Program-made: the position numbers and the translations under genes
Source of the DNA: Cephalopachus bancanus
Taxonomy: Eukaryota > Chordata > Mammalia > Primates > Tarsiidae
Direction: 5' to 3'
Assembly (NCBI GenBank): GCA_027257055.1
Contig: JAPVLO010000056.1
Location: 4,216,001-4,280,000, forward strand
Length of the DNA stretch: 64,000 nucleotides
Shown: one piece after another, positions 31,916-42,329 of the stretch
Numbering within the stretch: position 1 is the first letter of the stretch
Layout of the letters: each line of letters begins with the position of its first letter
The notes under the pieces: model-generated
What the model was told of the DNA's origin: nothing
The model's input: the letters and a program-made list of their open reading frames with translations, nothing else
Database searches by the model: none

Positions 31916-32059
31916 GGAATTGCTGTGCCATGCCTTTTAATAGTGTTTGAGTTTTCAGAAAGGACTAAATGGTGAATTTCTAACACGGGAAATCTCTAGT
32001 GGATGTTTCTTCTCTCCCTCCCTCCCTGCCTTCCTTCCTCTCAGGTTCACTCCTTCAAA

Positions 32060-32525
32060 ATAAACACTGGCACCATCCTAGGTGCTTTATAAATATTTAT
32101 TAATTTAATCCTCATTACCACTGTATGGTACCTGTCCTATTATTATCAGCAACATCCCATTTTGCAAATAAGCAAATGGGAACAGCATAGCTTAGTTTTC
32201 TGCCCAAGAACACACCGTTTATAGTGGGCAGAACAGGAATTTGGAGGTGGGCAGCTGGGCTCTTTAACCACTACCAGTATCCCTGTCCAGGTGGGGCTAG
32301 CTTCCGGGAGCCACTCCCATCCTGCAAGCATGCCTGAAATTGTACTTTGCAAGGTATATTGCAATGTCTCATTCCATCTGATCTTCTCCACCATCTGTGA
32401 AGTCTGGGCTGTTATTCCTATTTACAACGATGGAAACCCAAGCTTGGGGAATTTAAGGGACTTGTGCAAGGTTGCCCAACTGGTAAGTTAGCAGAACTTG
32501 GGAGCCAAACTCACTTGTAGTCCCA
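32060..32525 (-). repeat. Two MIR copies in tandem
   Basis: First 32060-32286 (CATCCTAGGTGCTTTATAAA, GGGCTCTTTAACCACTACCA). Second 32335-32525 (TTGCAAGGTATATTGCAATG, GACTTGTGCAAGGTTGCCCA). Confidence 0.7.
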
Positions 32526-33160
32526 TAATTTCTACGGATGAGACTGGTACTGAGGTATCAGAGCTGCCTTAGCAAGGGCAGCTCTTTAAGCAGGGAGAAA
32601 GTGCTCAATGGGTTCTTCTTTTTTTTTTTTTTTTTCTTTTGACAGTTGTACAGGGAAAGATGTGTGTGCGTGTGCGTGTGTGTCATGGTCATAAAAGTAG
32701 TCCTCAGACCTTGAGGTTTTAATAAAATGTGAAAAGCATGTTCATCAGCACTCTGTCTTACCTCCTGGTTTTTAGGTGCTGCATAATTTAAGGAAATGTA
32801 ATCCATATGTTTGATTATTCATACTTTCATCATCAAAAAAATATTGTTGATTCTGAGGAGCGTTTGATGTTCTGAAAGCCATTTTTTTTTTAAGGGCAAA
32901 GGAGAAGATACATTTTTTTAAGGCATCCTTTTTTTCCCCTACTATTTTATTTCCCTTAAAAAGACATTTTATGGCATTTGACTGTGAGATGAACAAGTAG
33001 TCACTAGAACATTCCGCGCTTTGCTGTAGATTTTTAATATAGTAATAAGTACAGAAATGCAATTCTCACCCTCAAGGCTCTCCAATGTGTTAGGAAGGGA
33101 GTTCGTACTTCTGAAATTTCTACCTCGTGAAGTCACTTTATGTACAACTGCTTGTGTAAT
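32526..33160. other. Unclassified, with T-run and GT run
   Basis: A T-rich run at 32614-32640 and a short GT-rich patch at 32660-32684. The lysine-rich minus frame here is a by-product of the T-run. No gene or repeat family recognised. Confidence 0.45.
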
Positions 33161-33164
33161 GCAT

Positions 33165-33745
33165 CTAACACACAGGGAAGAGGTGTCATTAGCTCCATTT
33201 TATGGAAGAGAAAGGTGAGGCTCCGGGGCCAGAAAGTGGTACAACTGGAACTCGGATCCAACTTTGCCTGTCCCCGAAGCTTTGGGGACATACCTTTCAG
33301 CTTCCTCAAGAGAATATAAGGGTGCTTGCCATCCAGTGGATACTTTATCTGATTTCACTGATCCCTGTATCCCTAAACCAGAAGCCCTTGCTCACCTCTG
33401 CAGGAAATGAGAGCTAAACCTTCTAATTTAACTTCCCCATTCACTGAGTATCTACCGGATGCTGATTACTTAGCTAGGTGCAGGGAGGGACAGAGATACA
33501 CAAACAAGTCGCTTTGTACTGGAGTACTATATCCAGTTGGGGTGCCCCCACCTTTGACAATCCCTCTAGGGCATGATACTGCTGCAGTCTAAATGTCACC
33601 TCCTCATTGCACTTTTCACAAGATATTTTTCTTATCTATTTTGTTTATTATCTATCTCCACTCCTTTTTCCTTCTCCCTAGAAGTAGTAGAAATCCCTGG
33701 CATATAGAAGGCACTTAAGAAATATCTGTGGAAGGAGAGTATGCC
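33165..33745. repeat. MIR fragment and L2 3' end
   Basis: Reverse MIR at 33165-33260 (TTAGCTCCATTTTATGGAAG). Sense L2 3' end at 33590-33745 (CCTGGCATATAGAAGGCACT). 33261-33589 is unclassified. Confidence 0.55.
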
Positions 33746-33804
33746 TTACTCATCACCGTATTCTTACCCTGAAACAGACTAGGTATTTTATAATGATACC
33801 ATGC

Positions 33805-34235
33805 AATTTTTACTGAGCACTTACCATGTGCCAAGCATTCTTTGAAGGATTTTGCATGTCTAATCTCATCCTTACAATAAACCTCAAAGTAGTTACAATG
33901 ATCATTTCTATTCTATTCTATTCTATTTATTTATTTATTTAAGTTGGAGTCTCATTCTGTTGACCAGACTGGAGTGCAGTGGCATGCTCCCAGCCACTGC
34001 AGCCTTGACCTGCTGGGCTCCAGCGATTCTTCTGCCTCAGCCTTCAAGCGCACTACCACGCCCAGTTTCCCAAAGTGCTGGGATTACGGGCTTAGCCACT
34101 GAACTCAGCTAATCATTCCTATTTTAAATGAGGAAACTGAGGCACAGGAAGAACAGGATCACACAGCTAACAACAAGTGGAGCAGTCCTGACCCCAGAGC
34201 CAGAGCTCTTAACTACAACTCTAAGTGTTCAGTGA
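33805..34235 (-). repeat. MIR SINE interrupted by an Alu
   Basis: MIR left part 33805-33912 (TGAGCACTTACCATGTGCCA). Right part 34112-34235 (AAATGAGGAAACTGAGGCAC, CACACAGCTAACAACAAGTG, CAGAGCTCTTAACTACAACT). Joining the parts restores a full MIR with one 12-bp duplication, the Alu TSD. Confidence 0.9.
33913..34111 (-). repeat. Alu nested in MIR, internally deleted
   Basis: Flanked by the 12-bp TSD ATCATT(T/C)CTATT at 33901-33912 and 34112-34123. The right monomer is nearly intact (GTCTCATTCTGTTGACCAG). Most of the left monomer is deleted between CACGCCCAGTTT and CCCAAAGTGCTGGGATTACG. Confidence 0.92.
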
Positions 34236-34239
34236 ATCA

Positions 34240-34850
34240 GTGAACGATTGAGAGAACTGTGGCTAAGCAGAATATGAAGTTCTGATGCATCGTAGAGGCA
34301 ATATGTGAAGAAGACAATTACTTCATTGTAGTAGACATCATCAAACTTTTCGGAGAAGCTGACCACTAAGATTGGCCTTAGCATAGGGAGGACGTTGACA
34401 TGTGCATTCCAGAGTCCAAAGTTCAGAGTTAGAAGAACCGTGGCTAGGACAGAGAAAGGACAGGTTTTGTGAAGGAAAGGGAGGCAGGTGGGGAGGAGTG
34501 GGAAATGAACTGGAAAGGGAGGTACAAAGGGAAGGACTTTAATATCAGGCCACCAGATGTGATCCTGGTGTGAATGGCATGCAACAGAGGGTTTCCTCCT
34601 GGAGCAAGGCCAGGACCAGAACCTTCTGCCTCAGGCTATATTCAGCCCTGTGGTTAAGCTGTATCTACTATAGTTTAAGCTGTATCTGCTATAGTTTAGA
34701 TCACATGTCACTCCTCTCATTGAGTCCTCCCAGTAATCCCATGAGGTCCAAATTACTATTCCCATTGTGTGGATGACACAGTGAATGCTCAGAGAGTTGA
34801 ATTTTCCCAAGTACCAGTTACCAGTTGTGAGACCCAGGACTCTAACTCCC
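34240..34850. repeat. Unclassified sequence, tandem repeat and MIR
   Basis: A 22-bp tandem duplication (TTAAGCTGTATCT(A/G)CTATAG) spans 34656-34700. Reverse MIR at 34705-34850 (AATCCCATGAGGTCCAAATT, GTGGATGACACAGTGAATGC). 34240-34655 is unclassified. Confidence 0.55.
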
Positions 34851-35735
34851 CCTTTGCCTGTGCCGTTTCCACTACCAGGTAAACATTCCCACAGCTCCAG
34901 GAAGAAGGGAATGATGCCACTGTGCCCATCTCAACTTCCAGAGGGTGAAGAAGACCCTGGTCACTTCTTCTCAACTTCAGAGGCCGTTTCTAGGGAAGAG
35001 AGTTTCTGGTGTGGAGGGAGAAACTGGAGGATGGGGGAGTAGTGGGCTGAGGCATTGATGGAGAGAGAGCCTGTGGAGGAAGGGAGGGCTGGACGAGAGA
35101 CAGCAAATTGTTTTGGGATGGAATTTTCCAGATAGGGTCTCAGTCAGAGAACAAATGTGCCTTCTGAATTTTCACTATAATTGTTATTGACCTTTAGTGA
35201 GATGAGCAAAATTGCTCTCCCTTACCCCTCCACCCCCACCCCTTTTTACAAAATTGTTTTCCCTGACTTTTCAAAAATGAAGTTTGGCAAGTCTGGCCCT
35301 GACAGTCAGTGGACTGTGGGAAAACAATGCATCTCCTTATGGCTCCAAACAGAACATTTGCAATTAATCCATTGATCTCAGTAGAAAACCCTATTGTATC
35401 AGGGCCCACCAGGAGAAAGCTGCATCCTGCCCCTCTCCCGCCCTGCACAGAATGTTCATTGAAGTCAGCCCCCAAATTGATGGCAGGATATGGCCCTAAA
35501 AGCCTCAAAATTAAAGGGGCCCAGAAAATAACTTTGGTTGGGTGGCGGAAGCTGGGGTGGGGGCTGGGGAGGGAGGGATAAAAGGGGGAGGGGTTGGGTT
35601 TCCTCTTGAATCTGGGTAGGGGTTGAGCAGCAGGGCCTGCCCATGTCCAGAGCACTGTGAACTGTAAAGGGTTGCTGGTTGCCCTTGACTCTCAGTTTTC
35701 CTTAGTTTGTTCTAAAGTTTTAGACCCTTAGCTAT
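34851..35735. other. Unclassified non-coding stretch
   Basis: GC-richer and G-rich at 35540-35600 (GGGGAGGGAGGGATAAAAGG). The 153-residue minus frame at 35194-35655 has no domain and is overlapped by a plus frame. No gene supported. Confidence 0.4.
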
Positions 35736-35736
35736 A

Positions 35737-36150
35737 TGAGGGCGGACCCTAAGAGAAACCGGAATTTATTTATAAAAAGTTGTGTATTTATTCTTACATG
35801 TTTAAACTTCAGTCATCTTCAAAGTACTCTCCGTTTGATGCAATACACCAATCGAGACACTTTTTCCACTGCTCGAAACAGTTTTTGAACTCATCAATTT
35901 GGATGCCTTTTGGTGCTTCTGCTATTTTTTGTTTCACCTCTTCCACATTGGCAAGATGTTTACCTTTGAAGACTTTTATCATCCAGGGAAACCAAAAAAA
36001 GTCACTGGGGGTTAGACTGGGTGAATAGCGAGGGTGGGGCATGGGAGTCATAGCGTTTTTTGAACAAAAACTACTAAACACTCAGCATGGTGTGTGCAGG
36101 TGTGCTCCTAAATCACCCATCATGAAAGGGCAAAACGTGTTGAAATAATT
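35737..36150 (-). mobile_element. Mariner-like transposon fragment, copy B
   Basis: The minus strand encodes the last 90 or so residues of a mariner transposase in one open frame (35809-36081). Visible motifs: HPRYSPSLTPSDFFWFP, the region of the third catalytic aspartate, which here is serine (SPS instead of SPD), then FKNCFEQWKKCLDWCIA and GEYFEDD. The 3' end, TGAGGGCGGACC, abuts TA at 35735-35736. The N-terminal part is absent and the copy is dead. It aligns with copy A over about 390 bp. Confidence 0.85.
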
Positions 36151-36245
36151 CCCCCCTTACCCCGCAAAAATGAAAAATTCACTGAAGCCAAATGCAGCCT
36201 CTCAGAACAATGCTTGCTGGTGCACTGATACTGATCTGTTTCTAG

Positions 36246-36330
36246 AACACTTACCTGGCAGGGGAAGTCTGTACTACAAGGGTTCTATCCTAATAAAAAA
36301 AAAAAAAGGAAAAAAAAAAGAAAGAGAGAG
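36246..36330 (+). pseudogene. Possible U1 snRNA 5' fragment with A-tail
   Basis: ACTTACCTGGCAGGGGA at 36250-36266 is identical to the 5' region of U1 snRNA, which pairs with 5' splice sites. About 25 diverged bases follow, then TAATAAAA and an A-rich/GA-rich tail (36293-36335). A 5' U1 piece plus A-tail would fit a retrotransposed fragment. The match is only 17 bp, so chance or a poor copy remain possible. Confidence 0.4.
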
Positions 36331-36335
36331 AGAAT

Positions 36336-37019
36336 TCTGTTTTTTGGGGTATCTCCCTCCTATAGTTTGCTGATTGGCCTTTTGTTGCTGCTGCTGATAA
36401 AATTAACAATAATAACACTCACAGGGATCTCATGAACGTTGTCTGGGTACCACACCTTCTGTGTCACCTCATTTACTTCTCAAACAACTTGTGGTGAGGG
36501 CATTGAGGAGGTGATAAGGACTATCTCTTGTTGAGTGGGTCTGGTCTGACAGGTGCTTTAGGTATTCTTTTTCATTTAGCCCTTCAAACCCTGGAAGTGA
36601 AGGAAGCAGGATTTCAGCAGGGTCTGGCCAGTCGAGTGGTAACCCAGTTCACCAGGGTTCAAGGCGGATTAAGCATGGCTGGAAATAAGGATTTTTCTGA
36701 GACAGAACATTGAATGTGACTAGAAGAAAGAGTTGGATAAGCTGTCTGGGTGAAGGAAGGAGCCACACAGTTGTCTAAATTATCTTCGGTGGAGGGCGGG
36801 CTGAAACGATCGATCGCAAGGGCTTGGTTTCCCTGAGCCCAGTGGAACACGTGGTGGGAGGCTGTCATCCCAAGGCAGCATAACTGGCACAGAGACCTCA
36901 CTGTAGACAACATTCTGTGGCCCTCCCTCTCAGCTCTTCTCTCACCCCACTAACCTCCTCTCTCCTGAGTAAACGTTAAACAGTCAAAGAACTGGAAGCT
37001 CTTCAGAGACACCTCCAGT
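36336..37019. other. Unclassified non-coding stretch
   Basis: A weak MIR-like patch lies near 36410-36500. ACGATCGATCG at 36807 is a short palindrome. No gene recognised. Confidence 0.4.
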
Positions 37020-37110
37020 GTCAGCCCCGATGGTGGGTGTTATTTCTCATTTCACGGGTGGGGAGACTGAGGCTCCATAAGGTGGAATGACTTGCTTGAG
37101 GATACCCAAC
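37020..37110 (-). repeat. MIR fragment, cut by L1
   Basis: GGGGAGACTGAGGCTCCATA and GACTTGCTTGAGGATACCCA follow reverse MIR. The match ends at 37110 where the L1 T-tail starts. Confidence 0.65.
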
Positions 37111-37492
37111 TATTTTTATTTATTTATTATTATTTTATTATTATTATTTTTTTAATTTTAAAGCTGTAGGGTACAATTCAGGATTAGGTATACAAATGTT
37201 CATTATGCAAGTACCCTTGTTAATGAGGTGTGCCCCGCCCCTTCCCCAGGCAGATTCCCACTACTGCCAATCCCTCTTCCCCATCCCCCTCCCGGCAGTT
37301 TCCCACTACTGCCAATCATTCTTTTATAGTAATACGATAATTGTTCAAGGTCTGCTTATGAGTGAGAACATGTGATACTCGGTTCTTTGTTTCTGTGAAA
37401 GATCACTCAGTATTATAGACTCTAAGTCCATCCAGGGTGCTGTGAAGTTTATGATTTTGTGCTTCTTTGTGGCTGTGTAATATTCCATGGTG
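37111..37492 (-). repeat. L1 3' end, 5'-truncated, same family as 13217
   Basis: Starts with a T/TTA-rich tail, then GGATTAGGTATACAAATGTT, the C-rich 3' UTR tract with a duplicated TTCCCACTACTGCCAATC unit (37253-37318), then the ORF2 end (GAGTGAGAACATGTGATACT, TGTAATATTCCATGG). Truncated near 37492. Confidence 0.85.
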
Positions 37493-38114
37493 ATTTGATT
37501 CCAGACCAACAAAAATATTGGCTCTAGGAAAACTGGGATCCTTTCAGTGTCACAGCTCTCTCTCCAACATCTATAGACCACCTCTAGCTAGCGTGGTACC
37601 TGGCACATCGTTGAGGTTCAAAAAATGTGTCACATAAACAAATAAACTACTTTTTGCTCTTTTGAAAGTCACATGGGGCCTTGACTCCTCTCTGCCTGGT
37701 TGATTGCTATGCTGTTATTTGTTCCTATATGGTTCCATAATCCTACAAGGATCTTCAGAGAAGACAGGCTCAACCAGCCTCTTAGCCAGGCTGGTCTCCC
37801 CAGCTCCTGTGGCACTGACTTCCCTCCTCCCCATTTCACCCTGCTCCTGCCTTACGTGTGGCAATTCTCTTTTCCAGGGCCCAACAATAAATGAAAATGA
37901 AGAAGAGAGCGGTGGACACACTGAAGGGCTGAAAGTTTTGGAGTCTGAGGAAGCTGTGGATCCCAGGGGCTCAGCTTGAGATGACTTCAGATTTGTAACC
38001 AGATGCTGCAAGGTGCCAACGCTGAAACTTCCTTTTCCTCTTAGAAAGGGTTTGCGGAGATGGGAGTGAGGAGGCTGGAAAGAAACCAGCCTAGAAGGCC
38101 CAACCACCAGACAG
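37493..38114. other. Unclassified, with L2 end
   Basis: A probable L2 3' end lies at 37560-37640 (GTACCTGGCACATCGTTGAG). The opposing frames at 37700-38107 have no domain. Confidence 0.4.
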
Positions 38115-38255
38115 GGTATATTTTGAATCTTTGCAGCAGCTCTGTGGGCTACATGGTATCATCCCCATTGCATTGCTGAAGAAACTGAGAATCAGATGTG
38201 TTGAGTCATGCTAATACATGCAGGAGCCAGGACTCCAAAGCAGGGCTTTTAGTCC
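38115..38255 (-). repeat. MIR SINE fragment
   Basis: GCAGCAGCTCTGTGGGCTAC, ATCCCCATTGCATTGCTGAA and CAGGAGCCAGGACTCCAAAG follow reverse MIR. Confidence 0.6.
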
Positions 38256-38950
38256 AAATCCAGCCACGTTCTCCACATCGCCTCATTTTCTGAGCACAGT
38301 TGAGACTCCATGGCCGGTGAAGATCAAACCACAATTTCTGTCCTATTTTCCCCCCAGGCCTTCTCTCACAGAGCCGCTCTGAAGATGGAAACAGAAGCAG
38401 AACAGGGCTTGTGTGTTTTGTCATGTCTCACCTCTTTTTCCCAAGATTTCAAAGGCATGGGCCCATTTATCTAGATGCTCAAGTTCTCAACAGGGGCGTT
38501 AGAGGCTGGGGAGTGGAATGCTGTTTAGAAAAGATGAAACAACACTGGCAGTGTTTATATTCGATTCTGGAGACCTGGTTAGAAAAATATTTTTAAAAAA
38601 CGGAAGGAAGAGTAACTATGCACTCACAAAATGTGGGTGCCTCACCGTGGGGGAACTTTTGCCCTTGGATTCTATTCCCAGGAGTGGACATGCCCAGCCT
38701 CAAACCACTGCTGGGAGATGAAAGGGAATCTTTCAACATTTCCTCCTATTGTTTGTGCTTTCTCCTGCCTTGTCACCATCCTATTCATTATTGGAATTCC
38801 ATCAACATGGAGTTTCTCCCTCCCCTAGAAACAAAAGAGAAGAGCTGGCAAAGCCAGGCAGGAAAGACCTGAACTCACTCCTAAGTGAGTAACTGCTATG
38901 TGTCTTGGAGCGGTTGTCTACTTCCGAATGAAGAAGGAAAACACACGCGC
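38256..38950. other. Unclassified non-coding stretch
   Basis: Short overlapping frames at 38411-38872 have no domain. No repeat recognised. Confidence 0.4.
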
Positions 38951-38952
38951 AC

Positions 38953-39070
38953 GGTCAAGTAAAGATGGGCTGTTTACCTGGCTGTGGGAGGTGGCTCCGA
39001 CCCTCCTGTATGGCGCTGGGAAGATTGAATATGCTGCAGGAACCAGAAGACTTGAGCTCAAGTCCTGATT
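38953..39070 (+). repeat. Inverted-duplication arm A (pairs with 40545-40665)
   Basis: About 118 bp related to the reverse complement of 40545-40665 at roughly 75-80% by eye. Best block: TGCAGGAACCAGAAGACTTG then AGCTCAAGTC (30 bp, one mismatch). The upstream CTGGCTGTGGGAGGTGGCTC aligns with CTGGCTGCAGGAGGGGCTTA on the other arm. Part overlaps a MIR. Confidence 0.75.
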
Positions 39071-39220
39071 GCACGAACTAGGTGCATGACCTTGAAAAAG
39101 GGATGTGACTTCTCTGAACTTCGTTGGTTCATTGGTGAAAATGCCTCTGTTTTGTGCGCTCTTACAAAAATTAAATGTGGTAGGGTATGTAAAACTGCCT
39201 CACACGTGGGAACTTTCAAA
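39025..39220 (+). repeat. MIR SINE
   Basis: GACTTGAGCTCAAGTCCTGA, GGTGCATGACCTTGAAAAAG and GATGTGACTTCTCTGAACTT follow the sense MIR core. Confidence 0.6.
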
Positions 39221-39499
39221 TACGTCTTTGTCCTTCCTCTCTCTCATCACGTCTTTTCCATTTGCTCTGCCTCCAACCTGAAGCTTTTGAGATGGCTGGA
39301 AAAAAGAAACAAAACAGTCTGAACATGAAGCATCCAGGACCGGTAACTTAATTTAACTAATGAGGAATTGTTTGCATGTTTGTAGGTATGTATGTTTTGG
39401 AGCAAACAATTGTGAGAAAAGAAAAGAGGATTTTACTGAGGCTCTCTGTTCATGTGAGTTTTCAACATTACTCTGAGCGCTAAGCAGAGCATATGTAAA

Positions 39500-39985
39500 A
39501 TTAGCCTATCATTTATAAAGCGCCTTTTCTATCCTGGGTACGGTGTAAATATTACCTTATTTAATCTTTACAACCCCCTTATGTAGTAGGAATTATTACC
39601 CAAATTTCTACATAAGGAATTAAGGCTCAGAGAACTGGTCAGTAGCAGAATTAGGATTTTAGCTGTGCTTTTTTGACTCCAAAGCTTCTTCTACTATCAT
39701 TGAATTTCAAAGATGTAATCTCTAGCACTCATGTTAGTATTTATCATGTACAATACTGTATTCAGTTAAGAAGCTATAATGCACCAGGAATTCTTCTAAA
39801 TGAGGACATTCCAAAGTGTAGATGATGGACTTTATTAGTTATCGAAAATTTTCAAACTTCAGGCATTTTTTAAACCTGCAAATGGAAATAATAATATTTT
39901 CCTGATACTATAAGGGGATTACATGAAAAACGTATGGAAAGCACTTTAGAGTATGCTTGGCACATGCTAGTTGCTCAAGAGTCTT
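39500..39985. repeat. MIR copies
   Basis: Reverse MIR 39500-39710 (CATTTATAAAGCGCCTTTTC, TAAGGCTCAGAGAACTGGTC). Short sense MIR 39880-39985 (GGGGATTACATGAAAAACGT, GCTTGGCACATGCTAGTTGC). Confidence 0.65.
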
Positions 39986-39989
39986 AAAA

Positions 39990-40540
39990 TACTCAAACTG
40001 TATACTTTGAGGAGAATAATTAGGTAAAGAGTTACAGGCAGGGTTAGATAAAGCAATGGATAGTGCTGGATCCCAGAGCTAGCAACAGAAGGGAGCTGTT
40101 ACTATCCGCAGGCCTGAAAGGGTGAGGGCGAAGGAGCAATCACAGAATCAGGAGGAGGCAGCCACATAGATAGGGCTAGGTCTTTGGTAGAGAAATGAAG
40201 CGAACCCACAGGAGCAGGACAAAAAAGGAGCCAGGAGAAGAAATACCCTAACCTTTCTCTCCTTTCAGATTCTGATCTCCTGCTGGTGGCTCCCATTGGC
40301 CAAACCTAACTGGGAGCTGGGGGCGAGGGAGCCACCGATGACCTCTGTAAGGTCAGTCTCTGGGGGCACAGAGCTGGATGGAGAAGTGTAGAGAGTGACT
40401 CTGGATGGGCAGACAAAATATCCAGCGAGTATTCCATACATATTGAATCCCAATTCCCACTCGGAAACTGCTTACAGTCAAGTAGGGAAGATCAGACTTT
40501 TGCTCAGTGTTCACAGCTCGGGACAGGATGGGGTAAGTCT
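39990..40540. other. Unclassified non-coding stretch
   Basis: No repeat or gene recognised. Frames at 40102-40453 on the minus strand are unsupported. Confidence 0.4.
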
Positions 40541-40544
40541 ATTT

Positions 40545-40665
40545 CCGAAGACTTGAGCTCAGGTCTTCTGGTTCCTGCATCGTATCCAAATTTCCCAGTG
40601 CCTTACTGCAGGGCGTAAGCCCCTCCTGCAGCCAGAGGGATAGCCCGTCTCTCACTTCACTGAAT
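40545..40665 (-). repeat. Inverted-duplication arm B (pairs with 38953-39070)
   Basis: The complement strand reproduces arm A from AAGT(G)AGAGACGGGCT through GGAACCAGAAGACCTGAGCT. Spacing between arms is about 1.5 kb. Lower identity marks it as older than the 12/13.7 kb pair. Confidence 0.75.
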
Positions 40666-40669
40666 GCTT

Positions 40670-41310
40670 CTAACTGGACTAGATGCCACTTTATATTTGT
40701 CACAGCCTGGAGTGGTTCCCCAGACTCTTTAAAGCAGGCCTTGAAGACCTGCTACACTGGGACTCAGAGCATATGTCCTCCTCTCACCCGATGCTGTGGT
40801 TAACTTGGATTGTCCCGGTTGACAGTCTCTCGCCAGGCACAATCATGCATCTGTGTTTAGGTGGAAGTGTTTCCTCCAGCCCGCAGGCCCTGCCCTCCCT
40901 CCTTTCCCATCCCGCCTCAGCTCTCAGGGCACATCTCACCTGCTCAATGAACCCTCCTCTGCTCACTCCCACTCAGAATTTTAGCATGATTTTCCCTGGG
41001 CTTCTGCTGTGTGGTATTTGCTTGTCTGGGCAGGGCATTCTTCATTCAGCAATCATTTCATTCAACAAACATTTATAAATATCTTCGGAGTTCTGGACGC
41101 TGTGCAAAAAAAGGGGGCTGCACAGGAAATAAGCGTTGGTTCTTGCCCTTAAGAAGCTCATATTCTTTCTGGAATTAGGATTCTCCTTCTACCTGACCAT
41201 CTCTCCTCTAGATTGTGGGTGTTTTGAGGGCAAGGAATCTGCTTAATTATCTTTGTGTTCTCAGTGCTTAGCAACCGTGTGGCATAGGAGTCTTTAAGAA
41301 AATGTGGAGC
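40670..41310. repeat. L2 fragments
   Basis: Probable sense L2 at 40900-41035 (CTCTCAGGGCACATCTCACC). Reverse L2 at 41040-41165 (TCATTTCATTCAACAAACAT, CCTTAAGAAGCTCATATTCT). Sense L2 3' end at 41200-41310 (GTTTTGAGGGCAAGGAATCT). Confidence 0.55.
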
Positions 41311-41423
41311 TGTAGAGAAGGAGAAAGAAAGGAAAGAAGTGAATCCATTCCATATTTATTTGTTAAGTGCTTAAAATGTACTAGGCCCTGATGGACAATG
41401 AATAGCACACAGGCTACACACAT

Positions 41424-41425
<2 letters not shown>

Positions 41426-41475
<50 letters not shown>
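41426..41475 (+). repeat. (GT)25 microsatellite
   Basis: An uninterrupted run of about 50 bp, likely polymorphic. The (VC)n and (HT)n frames crossing it are not genes. Confidence 0.97.
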
Positions 41476-41479
<4 letters not shown>

Positions 41480-42325
41480 ACATGAAGATTTAGGAATTGA
41501 TGCTGAGTGTCTACAGAGCTCTGAGGATAAATCAGAGGATGTTCCTCTCGAAAAGTTTTCTGAACTGAAGTTTTCTGAAGAGGAGAAAAGAGAAGGGACC
41601 ATATTTCAATGCCCAATTGACCTACTGAGTGGCGGCGAGAGGGACTCTTCAAACAATTTCTGAAAGCAGGTAATTTTTGCAATTGTGGACTTATAGACAT
41701 ATGGTATTTAGATGATATAATTTCTTTAATTGAAAGTGTTATCTTAACCAGGGAGTTTTGCAAAACCCCAAAACAAAGACATCTGTTGCTGTTTTTGTTC
41801 TTTTCCCCAGCAAACAATCTGGTGGTGAAAAATAGGAATGACTAAATGGAACGCCAGGGAAAATCGTGGATTTGAAAAACAAACCCCTATGTCTTTAAGA
41901 GGGGAACACAACTAATTAAGTCACAAGGCAGGCACTTTTGAAGGGTCTTCTATGAGATCCTGGGTCATTATAACGCTACTTATTTTTATATCAGTAACTA
42001 TTGACACAGAACTACTGAGATGAGTTTGTGGCAGATTTAGTGCATTTCTCTGTTGTCCATGGACTTCAACCATTAGCTCTGTACTGTTGGCACCCTGGCT
42101 CAGTCTTTAGGCCTGATCCTTTGATTTGCCTGTCTCCTGGACCTTTGTTCCTGATGGCCCACAAGTACTTCAAATTCAGTTGACCAAAATGGGTCTCACC
42201 AGTCCATTGGAATCCGCTTCTTCTGAATTCTCCATGTTGGGAAGTGTCCCACCAAGTCAGAAACCTCTCAGGACCTTCTGTCTCTTAGAGACCCTTGAGA
42301 CAAGACCTGTTGCTCCTCTCCCCCA
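41480..42325. other. Unclassified non-coding stretch
   Basis: The plus frame ending at 41663 is acidic (KSEDVPLEKFSELKFSEEEK) but begins in the GT run, and I recognise no domain. Nothing else seen. Confidence 0.4.
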
Positions 42326-42329
42326 CCCT

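Noticed and set aside
35530..35600. G-rich tract followed by ATAAAAGG as a core promoter
   Set aside because: A TATA-like string beside a G-rich tract, but no downstream exon or conserved initiator context supports a promoter.
41426..41475. Possible CRISPR-like or satellite array
   Set aside because: It is a plain dinucleotide repeat without spacers, in a vertebrate genome.
41430..41663. Acidic ORF after the GT repeat
   Set aside because: Its start lies in a (VC)n microsatellite translation and the acidic part matches nothing I know.
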